A DNA stretch of 64,000 bases from CAYNVQ01 sp964400735 (lineage in GTDB: Bacteria > Acidobacteriota > Aminicenantia > Aminicenantales > Aminicenantaceae): the NCBI GenBank assembly GCA_964400735.1, contig CAYNVQ010000010.1:121063-185062 (forward strand), given 5' to 3'. Each line of letters begins with the position of its first letter. Within the stretch, counting starts at the first letter, position 1. Below, piece by piece: positions 35,453 to 43,520 of this stretch. The position numbers and the translations under genes are program-made. The notes beneath the pieces are model-generated. The model was given only the letters and a program-made list of their open reading frames with translations. It searched no databases and was not told the DNA's origin.

Positions 35453-38332
35453 TTATTTCACCAAAGGAATGTCTCCACCTGTACCCCAAACATAACCTCC
35501 TATCCCTCTAATATACCAACGACCATTGGATGGCCGCCATACTGCGATATCTGTTTTGCCATCGCCATTATAGTCGCCGGGTGTGGGGATATCCCCAGAC
35601 CCCCCCCACACAACACCACCCACTCCTTTGATATACCATCTCCCATTAGAAGGCCTCCAGACAGCGATATCCGTCTTTCCATCACCATTATAATCCGCTG
35701 GAACGGGAATATCTCCTGCAACTCCCCACACAGCACCGGCTGCCCCTTTGATATACCACCTGCCGTTGGAGGATCGCCATACCGCTATTTCAGTCTTTCC
35801 GTCTCCGTTATAGTCACCGGGGACCGGAATGTCTCCTCCGGTTCCCCAAACATAGCCACCAACACCTTTTATATACCAACGACCATTGGACGGCCGCCAC
35901 ACGGCTATTTCTGTCTTCCCATTGACATCACCATTGTAATTGCCGGGAACAGGGATGTCTCCGGCTGTCCCCCACACAGAACCAGCTATACCTTTGATAT
36001 ACCACCTGCCGTTCGACGGCCTCCAGACGGCTATGTCTGTTTTCCCATCCCCATTGTAGTCTCCATTCACAGGGATATCGCCTGCGGCCCCCCAAATATA
36101 ACTCCCTATCCCTCTTAGATACCACCTTCCATTCGACGGCCTAAAGACAGATATGTCTGACTTGTCATTTCCATTAAAGTCGTGTCCATCAAATATTGGG
36201 AAATGCAGTGGAAAAGAAATCTTCGCTATGAATGCACCTATACCGCCATTATAACTTGTGTCATAAGCCTCGGGGGTTGTGGGAAAATCAGCGGATGAAG
36301 TTTCTCCAGTTACATAAACATTTCCGTCTCCATCTATTTCAATTCCATCACCCCAATCATTGCTGTTTCCTCCGAGAAATGTTGAATAGGAAAGAGCTGA
36401 GCCTGTTGAGTTCAGTTTTGTTATGAATGCATCATCGCCACCATTATGACTTGTATCAAAAGCACCAGAAGTAGTGGGAAAATCAGAGGTGTTTGTAGCT
36501 CCAGTTATATATGCATTCCCAGCTTCGTCAATCGCTATACCGCGGCCTTCATCCCAACCACTCCCTCCAAGAAAGGTTGAATAGGCAAGTGCTGACCCCG
36601 CAGAATTAAGCTTCGTTATGAATGCATCATCACTCCCTCCATTACTTGTATCATACGCACCTGGAGTTGTCGGAAAATCAGGGGAGTATGTGTATCCAGT
36701 TACATAGACATTTCCACTTACATCTATCGCTATTCCCTCGGCACGATCTTCGTGCGATCCTCCAAGATAAGTGGAATAGAGAACCGCTGTGCACGTAGAA
36801 TTAACCTTTGTTATGAATACATCATAGTTACCATTTAAACCTGTGTCATAAGCACCTAAAGTCGTAGGAAAATCAACAGATCTGGTATCTCCGGTTATAT
36901 ATGCACTGCCCGCGTCGTCAATCGCTATGCCTAGGCCAACATCCTGACCACTCCCTCCACGAAAAAGAGAATAGAGCAATGCTGAACCCGTAGAATTAAC
37001 CTTTGTTATGAATGCATCACTCGAACCTTGATGTTCCAAAGCAGCTGGAAAATCAGAAGAATAAGCACCACCAGTTACATATGCATTTCCACTTCCATCT
37101 ACCGCTATTCCATCGCACCAGTCATTATCACTTCCTCCAAGATAAGTGGAATAGGAAAGAACTGAACCCGTTGAGTTCAGTTTTGTTATGAATGCATCAT
37201 CGCCACCATTATGACTTGTATCAAAAGCACCAGAAGTAGTGGGAAAATCAGTGGATTCGGTGTATCCAGTTACATAGGCATTTCCACTTCCATCTACCGC
37301 TATTCCTCCGGCTCTATCAGAAAAACTTCCCCCAAGATATGTGGAATAGAAAAGCGCTGTTCCCGTAGAATTAACCTTCGTTATAAAAGCATCTCTAAGG
37401 CCTCCGTTATAACTTGTACTATGAGCACCAGAAGTAGTGGGAAAATCAGTGGATTCGGTGTATCCAGTTACATAGGCATTTCCACTTCCATCTACCGCTA
37501 TTCCATAGACTTCTTCATAACCACTTCCCCCAAGATATGTGGAATAGAAAAGCGCAGGGTCGATTATTAATTCTCTGTCTTTATCATACTTTCCCATCTT
37601 GAAACCCGCGATATTATCCTCCATGACCTTAAATCCACTTTCAACTTCAAATCTCTCCCCTTTAATCTCCTGATAGCTTACAGGAACTCCTTCTCTTAAT
37701 TCCCTTCCCTCGAGTTTAATCTCTAATTCTCCTTCCTCACTCACTTTCAATCCCTCTGCTCCTTCATACTTTATCCTAATATCTTCGACATCTCCCCCTG
37801 CACTCACTCTATATTCATGCTTTAACCTCCCTTCTCCTCCATACACGATTAAATCAATATCAGGATATATCTCTCTATAAATTATCCTCTCATATGTCCT
37901 TGCCCCTTGTACCCATCTCTCCGGATCATTCCCGATAAAATAACTGACCTTCGCTTCACTCTCCTCCAAACCTTCTACCTCAACTTCCCCATTCATCCCT
38001 AAAAACTTCATTCGAATATTCTCAGATGTTGTCGCTTCACTCTCTCTTTGAAAAACCTGATAGACTATCTCTTCCGATGTAAAATACACATTCATCCCTG
38101 AGAGCTTTACTTGATATTGAACTTTCTCGTTTACTTGTCCTTTGTTCTCTATGAAATATGAGGGTAATCCATTCAATGATTGGATGACCTGTTGCGTTTG
38201 AGTAGGTCGGATCTGTGTCTCTTGCTCGAGTGATTTCATCTGAGGAACATGAATTTGTGTCATTGAAGCTTGAAAAGAAACCGAGATAAACAAAATGAAA
38301 AGAAAAAGAATCTTTGTGATGAGTTTACTCAT
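35453..38332 (-). CDS. Secreted SBBP-repeat protein with C-terminal FG-GAP-like module
   Basis: 959 residues. After a signal peptide comes a DUF7948-type domain (Y-F-I-E-N-K-G-Q-V-N-E-K-V-Q-Y, about 56-265), then seven about 60-65-residue SBBP repeats (L-G-G-S ... G-I-A-V-D-G-S-G-N-A-Y-V-T-G ... D-F-P-T-T), a likely seven-bladed beta-propeller. Residues 726-959 (nt 35456-36157) are six V-W-R-P-S-N-G-R-W-Y repeats with D-Y-N-G-D-G calcium-like loops. GGAGGGG ribosome site upstream. It is an exported, probably surface, protein; its ligand is unknown. Confidence 0.87.
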   Translation of the reverse strand: MSKLITKILFLFILFISVSFQASMTQIHVPQMKSLEQETQIRPTQTQQVIQSLNGLPSYFIENKGQVNEKVQYQVKLSGMNVYFTSEEIVYQVFQRESEATTSENIRMKFLGMNGEVEVEGLEESEAKVSYFIGNDPERWVQGARTYERIIYREIYPDIDLIVYGGEGRLKHEYRVSAGGDVEDIRIKYEGAEGLKVSEEGELEIKLEGRELREGVPVSYQEIKGERFEVESGFKVMEDNIAGFKMGKYDKDRELIIDPALFYSTYLGGSGYEEVYGIAVDGSGNAYVTGYTESTDFPTTSGAHSTSYNGGLRDAFITKVNSTGTALFYSTYLGGSFSDRAGGIAVDGSGNAYVTGYTESTDFPTTSGAFDTSHNGGDDAFITKLNSTGSVLSYSTYLGGSDNDWCDGIAVDGSGNAYVTGGAYSSDFPAALEHQGSSDAFITKVNSTGSALLYSLFRGGSGQDVGLGIAIDDAGSAYITGDTRSVDFPTTLGAYDTGLNGNYDVFITKVNSTCTAVLYSTYLGGSHEDRAEGIAIDVSGNVYVTGYTYSPDFPTTPGAYDTSNGGSDDAFITKLNSAGSALAYSTFLGGSGWDEGRGIAIDEAGNAYITGATNTSDFPTTSGAFDTSHNGGDDAFITKLNSTGSALSYSTFLGGNSNDWGDGIEIDGDGNVYVTGETSSADFPTTPEAYDTSYNGGIGAFIAKISFPLHFPIFDGHDFNGNDKSDISVFRPSNGRWYLRGIGSYIWGAAGDIPVNGDYNGDGKTDIAVWRPSNGRWYIKGIAGSVWGTAGDIPVPGNYNGDVNGKTEIAVWRPSNGRWYIKGVGGYVWGTGGDIPVPGDYNGDGKTEIAVWRSSNGRWYIKGAAGAVWGVAGDIPVPADYNGDGKTDIAVWRPSNGRWYIKGVGGVVWGGSGDIPTPGDYNGDGKTDIAVWRPSNGRWYIRGIGGYVWGTGGDIPLVK

Positions 38333-38737
38333 TTTGCCCCTCCATCCTATAAATCATTGCCGTTAACATATAGACTATTCATACACTTGTCAATATTTGC
38401 GACGGATAGCTAAAAAATAATCCTTGTAACTCTAATAAAACCCTTGGAGCAATCCCTCTTCCTCAAATGTCGGAAATTCATTGCTTATATTAATGAGCAG
38501 GTTATCCTCAGCAAGAACCTCAAAGGGGGGGACTGGGTCTCTTTAATAAAATGAGGTGCCCCAGGGCCTTTTCAGGTCCATTTCTATCTAAAATCTCACC
38601 TAAAAATTGAATTTCACCCCTGAAAATTAAGAAAAATATCAATTTATTTGTTTTTATTCGTTTACTACTGTTAACAACTGTATAATTCAAATTTAACTTT
38701 AAATTAGAGGTCAAAAAATCAAATTTTGGAGGAAAAC
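38333..38737. other. Intergenic region upstream of the SBBP gene
   Basis: Contains the 44-base box at 38462-38505 shared with 35251-35294. Otherwise AT-rich with no gene. A 79-codon minus-strand frame lacks any protein pattern. Confidence 0.55.
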
Positions 38738-38912
38738 ATGAATATCTATCACGTCTCAAAACCGGATGAATAGGCAGCTTACAGAGAGATTGGATGAATA
38801 CCGGAAACCTCGGTTTAGGTCCAGGTCCAATGTAGTACAGGAGGCTTTGCTTAGGTTTCTAGATCAGGAAGAAAAACAGCATCTCAGCTTTATTGGATTT
38901 ATTAACTACTAG
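38738..38912 (+). pseudogene. Frameshifted RHH antitoxin/repressor remnant
   Basis: An ATG at 38738 with a perfect GGAGG six bases upstream opens a frame that stops after 11 codons. The neighbouring frame (ATG 38766, 48 residues) reads L-T-E-R-L-D-E-Y-R-K then S-R-S-N-V-V-Q-E-A-L-L-R-F-L, a typical ribbon-helix-helix pair of helices, but it has no ribosome site. A 1-2 base shift near 38745 would join start and domain. The remnant is therefore probably dead. No toxin frame follows. Confidence 0.6.
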
Positions 38913-38963
38913 CATTCGCTCATCTTTTGAGATCAAATAAAAGTCCCTGGGGGAATGTGAATA

Positions 38964-39476
38964 TTACTGTGCGTTTTTGACTCTGGCTTGTTGATTGAGT
39001 TTTTCTAAAATCCCGCGGATTTCTGTATCAGACTTTCCTTCAATCTGGATTGTTTTATCTGTTCCCGAAAATGCCCCTATTACCAACCCAATCAGTCCCC
39101 CCAAGATTCCAAATCCAGCTACATTCATACCTGGACCAAAATCAATAGTAATCCATCCTTTACTTTCTGGCTTTGAATAGGTCAGATATCCAACAGAGGC
39201 CCCTATAGCTCCGCCAATTAAAAATGCTCCACCAGCGTTCCCTTTTTTCACAATTCTAATCGCCATAATGTCCTCAATATCAACTGACACATCAACTCCC
39301 ATATCTCTATCTAATAACAATATAGATTCTTCTTTGACTGCAATAAGCTCACCCCTTACTTGTGTTCCATCAATTCTCTGAATAATTACATCTGCACCCT
39401 TTCTTTCTTTTGCAAATATGTCCCCCGAAATTACTAGGAATGAAAATACTAAGAACAAAGAAATTGCTTTTCTCAT
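38964..39476 (-). CDS. Exported hypothetical protein with glycine-zipper helices
   Basis: 170 residues. A signal peptide (ending D-I-F-A-K) is followed by a small beta-rich part (V-R-G-E-L-I-A-V-K-E-E-S-I-L-L-L) and two Gly-rich hydrophobic segments, I-G-G-A-I-G-A-S-V-G-Y and I-L-G-G-L-I-G-L-V-I-G-A, resembling glycine-zipper outer- or inner-membrane inserting helices. GAAGGAG is upstream of the ATG. Function unknown. Confidence 0.7.
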   Translation of the reverse strand: MRKAISLFLVFSFLVISGDIFAKERKGADVIIQRIDGTQVRGELIAVKEESILLLDRDMGVDVSVDIEDIMAIRIVKKGNAGGAFLIGGAIGASVGYLTYSKPESKGWITIDFGPGMNVAGFGILGGLIGLVIGAFSGTDKTIQIEGKSDTEIRGILEKLNQQARVKNAQ

Positions 39477-39764
39477 TTCAATTCTCCTTCTTACTAATCA
39501 ATGAACAAAATAATCCCTATCAGCATGGAAGTTGTCAGTGAGTTGTTAAGAATTTGTAAAGAGTTTGTTAAAGTTTTGAATCCCCATTTGTAGCCTTCCT
39601 TTTCTATGTCCAGTATCCATTATTTACGGACAACAGAAAAAGAGCGGGCCGCCGTGGGTAATAGAGGGGAAGTAAGGGGATTTATTGGGTGCACACTCTT
39701 TCCGGCCCGCAAAAAAGAGCCTAGGCGAAGTATATAACAAATATTGAATATACTCAATATCGGC

Positions 39765-40058
39765 TTATTGTTTCGTTTCAGGTATTTCAAAATTTCTGGA
39801 GATTGCAAATATGCTGCAGAGTATCTTAAGTAGCCACAGCTCAAGCTTAATACCATCAATGGAAAAAACCGCAGGAGCAAATTCCCCGTTTGTGAATGCC
39901 TGATCAAAGCTCGACTTCAGGGCAAGTAAGAATTCACTGGCAGTTTTATCAAGCGGAGAAAGGAGAGAATTATGGTGGCTACAAAGAATTCTAGAAGCAA
40001 GTGTGTTAATTCCAATTACCATCGGTTCATCAGGTTTTTGCCATGGAAATCCTGAAAC
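39765..40058 (-). pseudogene. Truncated HN-LSPLD family remnant (HNH-like)
   Basis: The open frame reads I-L-C-S-H-H-N-S-L-L-S-P-L-D-K-T-A, then later K-L-E-L-W-L-L-K-I-L-C. This resembles the conserved C-x-x-H-N-x-x-L-S-P-L-D ... W-L-L-K pattern of a family of roughly 300-residue zinc-finger/HNH-like proteins of unknown function. Only the middle is present. An in-frame stop just upstream (near 40059) cuts off the N-terminus, and the frame ends with a TAA at 39765. Recognition is from memory of the pattern only. Confidence 0.4.
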
Positions 40059-40346
40059 TTATACCGTGTTTCCGGCGATCGCCAGGACCGATCGAGAGAT
40101 ATAATGTTCTTTCGAAATCCTCCACTACAATCTCCTAGATGTACTGCAAAACATCCCATTATTTTCTACTCCCGAGAATAGCCGAACATTAGTGGCCTAA
40201 CAATTGCTAAACAGCATGCTTTATTTTTAGAGAATTATCGCTACAATATCGTCTAATTGTAGTGAATCCCTCAAAATTATGCTGAAAATACAGTAATACG
40301 TTATCAATAGCTTTGTTATATTGCAAGCTAGATTTCTTTCCACACA

Positions 40347-40371
40347 CAGACCTCTCCCCGTGTCAAAGATT
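40347..40371. repeat. 25-base direct repeat, copy 1
   Basis: Differs at one base from 41779-41803 (CAGACCTCTCCCCGTGTC core in both). The pair brackets the 6-bladed propeller gene. Confidence 0.6.
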
Positions 40372-40438
40372 TTGCTATGAGTCGCTTACATCCGCATACT
40401 TTGGAAATGTGAGACTTTGGCTTCCCACGTGTGGGATG

Positions 40439-41557
40439 TCAATCCTGCCAAGTAACGTTGTAGCGCTTGATCACAACAAAACCTTCAGTGGTCTTTTCGA
40501 CGCCATAGGCTTTGTTCTTCCTAATGAGCTTCAAATCCGATTTGGTGATGAACTGGGTAATAAAGCGTCCCTCGGTATCGAAAACATCGACCACATATTC
40601 GCCCTTTGCTTTTCCTTTAGTGAAGGTTCGGACGAATAACCGTCCTTGCTCGTCTAGCCTAAAAGACTGGTAAGGCGGAAAATATTCGGGAAATTCGAAC
40701 CGCTCCATGTAGCTTTTGTCCGGCGATCCGGCAAACATCTCGTCTATATCTTCTTGAATGAGCTTTGTTCGATCGTACTCTTTCTCAATCGTTCGAATAT
40801 GTTTTCCTTCCGGGCTGTATATCTTGATATCGTAATTTTTGTTCCTGCCATAGTAAATATTTCCCTCCGGGCCAAACTGGTAGAACGACATCATTTCCAT
40901 GTAATTCGTTTTCGTATTCGGTCCGGGAATAGGGGCCTCTATCTTATCAAATGTGAAGAGCGGCTTGAGGTCCTGATCGAATTTCTTGGCCACAAAGAAC
41001 ATCTTTTCATTGTCGTCGCTAAAAACCACCTCTCTTCCCAGGTAATTCCCCTGAGCGTCTAGTATGAGACTCACCAAGCCTATCTTGTCGGCCAGGGAGA
41101 TATATCTTACGAATTCGCCGGTGGGCTTGAATAGGATTAGCCGCCTTTGCGCATTGTCTTCGACCATCAGGAGATTGTCGCCCGTAAGCTGAATACCAGC
41201 GGCCAGGCCGAATTCCCCGGGACCCTGTCCTTGTTTACCGATTGCCCGGAGAAACTCCCCATTATTGTCAAACACCTTGATCTTTTGTTCCTTGATGTCG
41301 AGGCCATATATCTTTCCCTCTCCATCCACGACAAGATAGCTCACCTCGGAAAAGGTCTCATCCGGGTTTTTACTCAAGCCCACGGTGAGCTCCTCAGTCA
41401 GCGTGATGCGAGTGGGCTGGCCTGGTGGATGAGTCGGTCTCTTACCGTTCGAGACAACGATGACGCCGTCCACCGTCCTGATTTTCTGGGCCTCCCCGGC
41501 GCCCAAAAAGAAAAGAAGCAAGCTAACGCTAAAGCCTATTCGCACGATATTTTTCAT
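40439..41557 (-). CDS. Secreted 6-bladed beta-propeller protein
   Basis: 372 residues from ATG 41557, which has GGAGGTGG upstream; a longer frame adds 14 residues. Signal peptide (ends G-A-G-E-A-Q). NHL-like blades follow with motifs V-D-G-E-G-K-I-Y-G-L-D, I-K-V-F-D-N-N-G-E-F-L-R-A-I-G-K-Q-G-Q-G-P-G-E-F and G-P-E-G-N-I-Y-Y-G-R. The G-x-G-P-G-E-F motif is typical of the 6-bladed propeller family that is expanded in some Acidobacteriota-like lineages. Function unknown. Confidence 0.85.
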   Translation of the reverse strand: MKNIVRIGFSVSLLLFFLGAGEAQKIRTVDGVIVVSNGKRPTHPPGQPTRITLTEELTVGLSKNPDETFSEVSYLVVDGEGKIYGLDIKEQKIKVFDNNGEFLRAIGKQGQGPGEFGLAAGIQLTGDNLLMVEDNAQRRLILFKPTGEFVRYISLADKIGLVSLILDAQGNYLGREVVFSDDNEKMFFVAKKFDQDLKPLFTFDKIEAPIPGPNTKTNYMEMMSFYQFGPEGNIYYGRNKNYDIKIYSPEGKHIRTIEKEYDRTKLIQEDIDEMFAGSPDKSYMERFEFPEYFPPYQSFRLDEQGRLFVRTFTKGKAKGEYVVDVFDTEGRFITQFITKSDLKLIRKNKAYGVEKTTEGFVVIKRYNVTWQD

Positions 41558-41895
41558 ATTCCACCTCCGAAAACACAATACCGAATAATGATCAATCATC
41601 TTAGCCGATCAGGGCTTAAAAATCGTTCGCCACCCTCATCAGCTTGCTTTTTCGCTTTAGGGATAGTCTGATCTATGAGTTCAACTATTTGGCTGGATAC
41701 GACTCGTGGCATCTTACCCACCTCGCTGTGACCTTTTTACTTGTACCACAAAAAGGAATGCGATTCAATGAGCAAAGCCAGACCTCTCCCCGTGTCACAG
41801 ATTGGTCACCAAAAATGCTTAAAATCGCCTATGGATGCATAAACGGAAAGAGATAGAAAGTAAGGTGTTTTTCAGGGGAAATCCAGGGATAACAG
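41558..41895. other. Host intergenic region left of the element
   Basis: Holds the second copy of the 25-base repeat (41779-41803). Its last bases are the host flank that, before insertion, would have directly followed the tRNA-Asp 3' end. No gene is seen. Confidence 0.5.
41779..41803. repeat. 25-base direct repeat, copy 2
   Basis: 24 of 25 bases match 40347-40371, in the same orientation 1.43 kb away. Confidence 0.6.
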
Positions 41896-41905
41896 ATGGC
41901 GGGGC
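41896..41905. repeat. Left attachment site core (attL)
   Basis: ATGGCGGGGC, identical to 57854-57863. Short shared cores are usual for serine integrases. Bases to the left belong to the host, those to the right to the element. Confidence 0.8.
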
Positions 41906-42037
41906 TCCCATACCAAGATTAGAACAGAAAGCCTCGCCCAATCCCTAGCGTTTCTCTCTTGTCTTAAAGAGATCTCACTCATTCTCCCACAGCTGCGGGA
42001 GCTAATCAAGGGAAATCCATTGCCGCAGTCTGTGTGA
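41897..42037 (+). other. Detached C-terminal coding segment of the serine integrase
   Basis: In the frame set by the core (TGG CGG GGC), an open frame runs 43 more codons to a TGA at 42035-42037. It has protein-like helical content (S-L-A-F-L-S-C-L-K-E-I, then P-Q-L-R-E-L-I-K-G-N-P-L-P). Here it has no start codon or ribosome site. In the excised circle it would be fused in frame to the integrase gene, making its true C-terminus. The next gene begins 38 bases later. Confidence 0.78.
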
Positions 42038-42074
42038 GAGTCTGGCATTGGAAATAAATTTTTTGGAGGATATT

Positions 42075-42551
42075 TTGAAAGAAAGAATTGAGAGAGAAGT
42101 TGGAGTCAGCGATGGCTCTAGGGCAATGGACACTGTAGATGGGGAGAGAAAGCTCTATCAACCTCACTTCCCAGAAAGAGCTGGAGGCAGAGATCTACTT
42201 GGTATTCATGTAGTGAAGGTAGAGGGCAAAAAAGGCTGGGTGCTGAATGTTACTAATTCACTAAAGAGAAAGGCCTACGCAATCTCAGAATGCGAATTCC
42301 TTAGTAACAGTAGTAGAGGCATATTCACCACCTTTCCAAGACACTCTGGCCATATAGAGCTTTGTAAACTCCTGCGGCGAAAGGGCATCAGAGGAACCTA
42401 TCTTAATGGGCTTGAGAGGTTTGAAGAAACTGGAGAAATGCCACGAAGATCAACCAATATTATTGAGTTTGAATGCTATCCGCTGGATGAGTATGTAAGA
42501 GACTGGTCTATTGAGCCACTGGCTGAGCCAGCAGAGGAGAACGTAGAATGA
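42075..42551 (+). CDS. Hypothetical element protein
   Basis: 158 residues from TTG 42075 with GGAGG five bases upstream; a TTG at 42048 would add nine residues. No family recognised. It has mixed alpha/beta content, with a G-K-K-G-W-V-L-N-V-T-N strand and a polar C-terminus. It is the first gene after the left end and would follow the integrase in the circular form. Its stop overlaps the next start (ATGA). Confidence 0.65.
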   Translation: MKERIEREVGVSDGSRAMDTVDGERKLYQPHFPERAGGRDLLGIHVVKVEGKKGWVLNVTNSLKRKAYAISECEFLSNSSRGIFTTFPRHSGHIELCKLLRRKGIRGTYLNGLERFEETGEMPRRSTNIIEFECYPLDEYVRDWSIEPLAEPAEENVE

Positions 42552-43012
42552 TTTATTACAATATTGATAAGGGCAAGTGGAATGTATCTCAAGATGTTAG
42601 GGAAGTCAGTTTAGAAATTGAAAAGGGCTGGTGTTTGCACAAGGATCTTGATGGAGATAACAAGGGAGTCAATTTCAAACTGGATGGAATGGAAATTTAT
42701 TCAAATTGGAAGGAGCGCACTCACCTCTTTACTTTTCCAGCAGAGATTCAAATCTATTTAAATCGTGATATCGAAGAAATCAGCATTGTATTGGATAACG
42801 ATTTTTTGATCTACAGAAGCAATGAGGTGCCAGAATTTATTGGGAATAATTTAGTAGCACTCTTTGTCTATTGTGTTCTAGAACATGAATTTCAAAAGCT
42901 AGGTACAGAGCGGCTGGCCGCAGCAGGGTGGGACTTCAAGCAGAATAAGGCCAAAATAGAAAAGATAAGGGATCGGATGGCTCAGCAAAGAGAAAAGGAA
43001 GAGAGCGCCTAG
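42548..43012 (+). CDS. Hypothetical element protein
   Basis: 154 residues, no recognised family. The middle has acidic beta-strand-rich segments (E-I-S-I-V-L-D-N-D-F-L-I-Y-R) and the C-terminal 35 residues are a charged helix (Q-N-K-A-K-I-E-K-I-R-D-R-M-A-Q-Q-R-E-K). Translationally coupled to the gene before it. No membrane segment. Confidence 0.65.
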   Translation: MIYYNIDKGKWNVSQDVREVSLEIEKGWCLHKDLDGDNKGVNFKLDGMEIYSNWKERTHLFTFPAEIQIYLNRDIEEISIVLDNDFLIYRSNEVPEFIGNNLVALFVYCVLEHEFQKLGTERLAAAGWDFKQNKAKIEKIRDRMAQQREKEESA

Positions 43013-43026
43013 AATGAATCAGAAGT

Positions 43027-43094
43027 GCGCCCACCTCCTGGGCGCAAAGCGTATCCCAACGCTACAGGTGGCCTGCCCTTTTGGGTGGGCCACC
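43027..43094 (+). promoter_or_regulatory. Two adjacent stem-loops with a 13-base motif
   Basis: A perfect 7-bp stem (43027-43033 / 43039-43045) with loop CCTCC is followed by AGCGTATCCCAAC (43048-43060). A 12-bp stem with a TTTT loop (43067-43078 / 43083-43094, two G-T pairs) comes next. The same 13-base motif followed by a GC-rich hairpin recurs at 53227-53292. No U-run follows, so these are not simple terminators. They may be a regulatory leader or small RNA. Confidence 0.5.
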
Positions 43095-43283
43095 GCCAAC
43101 CCTAAGAGCGCCATAGAGGCCCGAAATCTAAGCATTTTTAGATCTAGATCTATTAAAAACACTAAAAGGGAACGAAAACAGCCCATTTCCCCAGGATACG
43201 AGGCCCAGAGACGTGTGCAGACGTGTGTTCCCAAGAGGGCCTAGCTTATACCCTTAGTCACCCATCAGGGTAGAGGAGAAACA

Positions 43284-43520
43284 ATGAAAAACTCTATAGA
43301 AAAGTTGGAAAGCCTTATCCAACAAGGTAAACATGTGCGTCTTAAAGTCTCACTCGTCACAGAGGACGGTGTGAATTGGCTTGTGATGCGCCAGCATTAT
43401 TCATCCTGCGTTGAGACAGGGGAATTTCTAGATCTCATCTTTGCAGGAGAAACATTTAAACTTGAAAAATCCAGGAGAAAGAATGAACAACAAGAATCAA
43501 CAAGAAAAATTGAGGATTGA
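43284..43520 (+). CDS. Small hypothetical element protein
   Basis: 78 residues, ATG with a GAGGAG site. It has a small beta-strand part (H-V-R-L-K-V-S-L-V-T-E-D-G-V-N-W-L-V-M) and a charged tail. Its end overlaps the start of the helicase gene by 38 bases in another frame. Position directly upstream of a RepA-like helicase suggests a replication or regulatory role, but this is only inference. Confidence 0.6.
   Translation: MKNSIEKLESLIQQGKHVRLKVSLVTEDGVNWLVMRQHYSSCVETGEFLDLIFAGETFKLEKSRRKNEQQESTRKIED

Larger units (their letters stand above)
39477..40438. other. Degenerate intergenic region
   Basis: About 960 bases holding a C-terminal gene remnant (39765-40058) and one copy of a 25-base direct repeat (40347-40371). 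Other frames are short and unconvincing. Confidence 0.5.

Noticed and set aside
37211..37570. 119-codon plus-strand frame with internal repeats
   Set aside because: It is the antisense shadow of the SBBP repeats; its repetitiveness comes from the real gene on the minus strand.
32968..38332. Repeats of about 120 and 190 bases considered as a CRISPR or satellite DNA
   Set aside because: They are in frame within coding sequence and encode regular protein repeats; no spacer-repeat structure.
40313..40639. 108-codon plus-strand frame
   Set aside because: Most of it is antisense to the 6-bladed propeller gene and it lacks a ribosome site.
43014..43244. 76-codon plus-strand frame after the 154-residue element gene
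   Set aside because: It runs through two strong hairpins, has no ribosome site and a composition unlike neighbouring proteins; the region is better explained as structured RNA.
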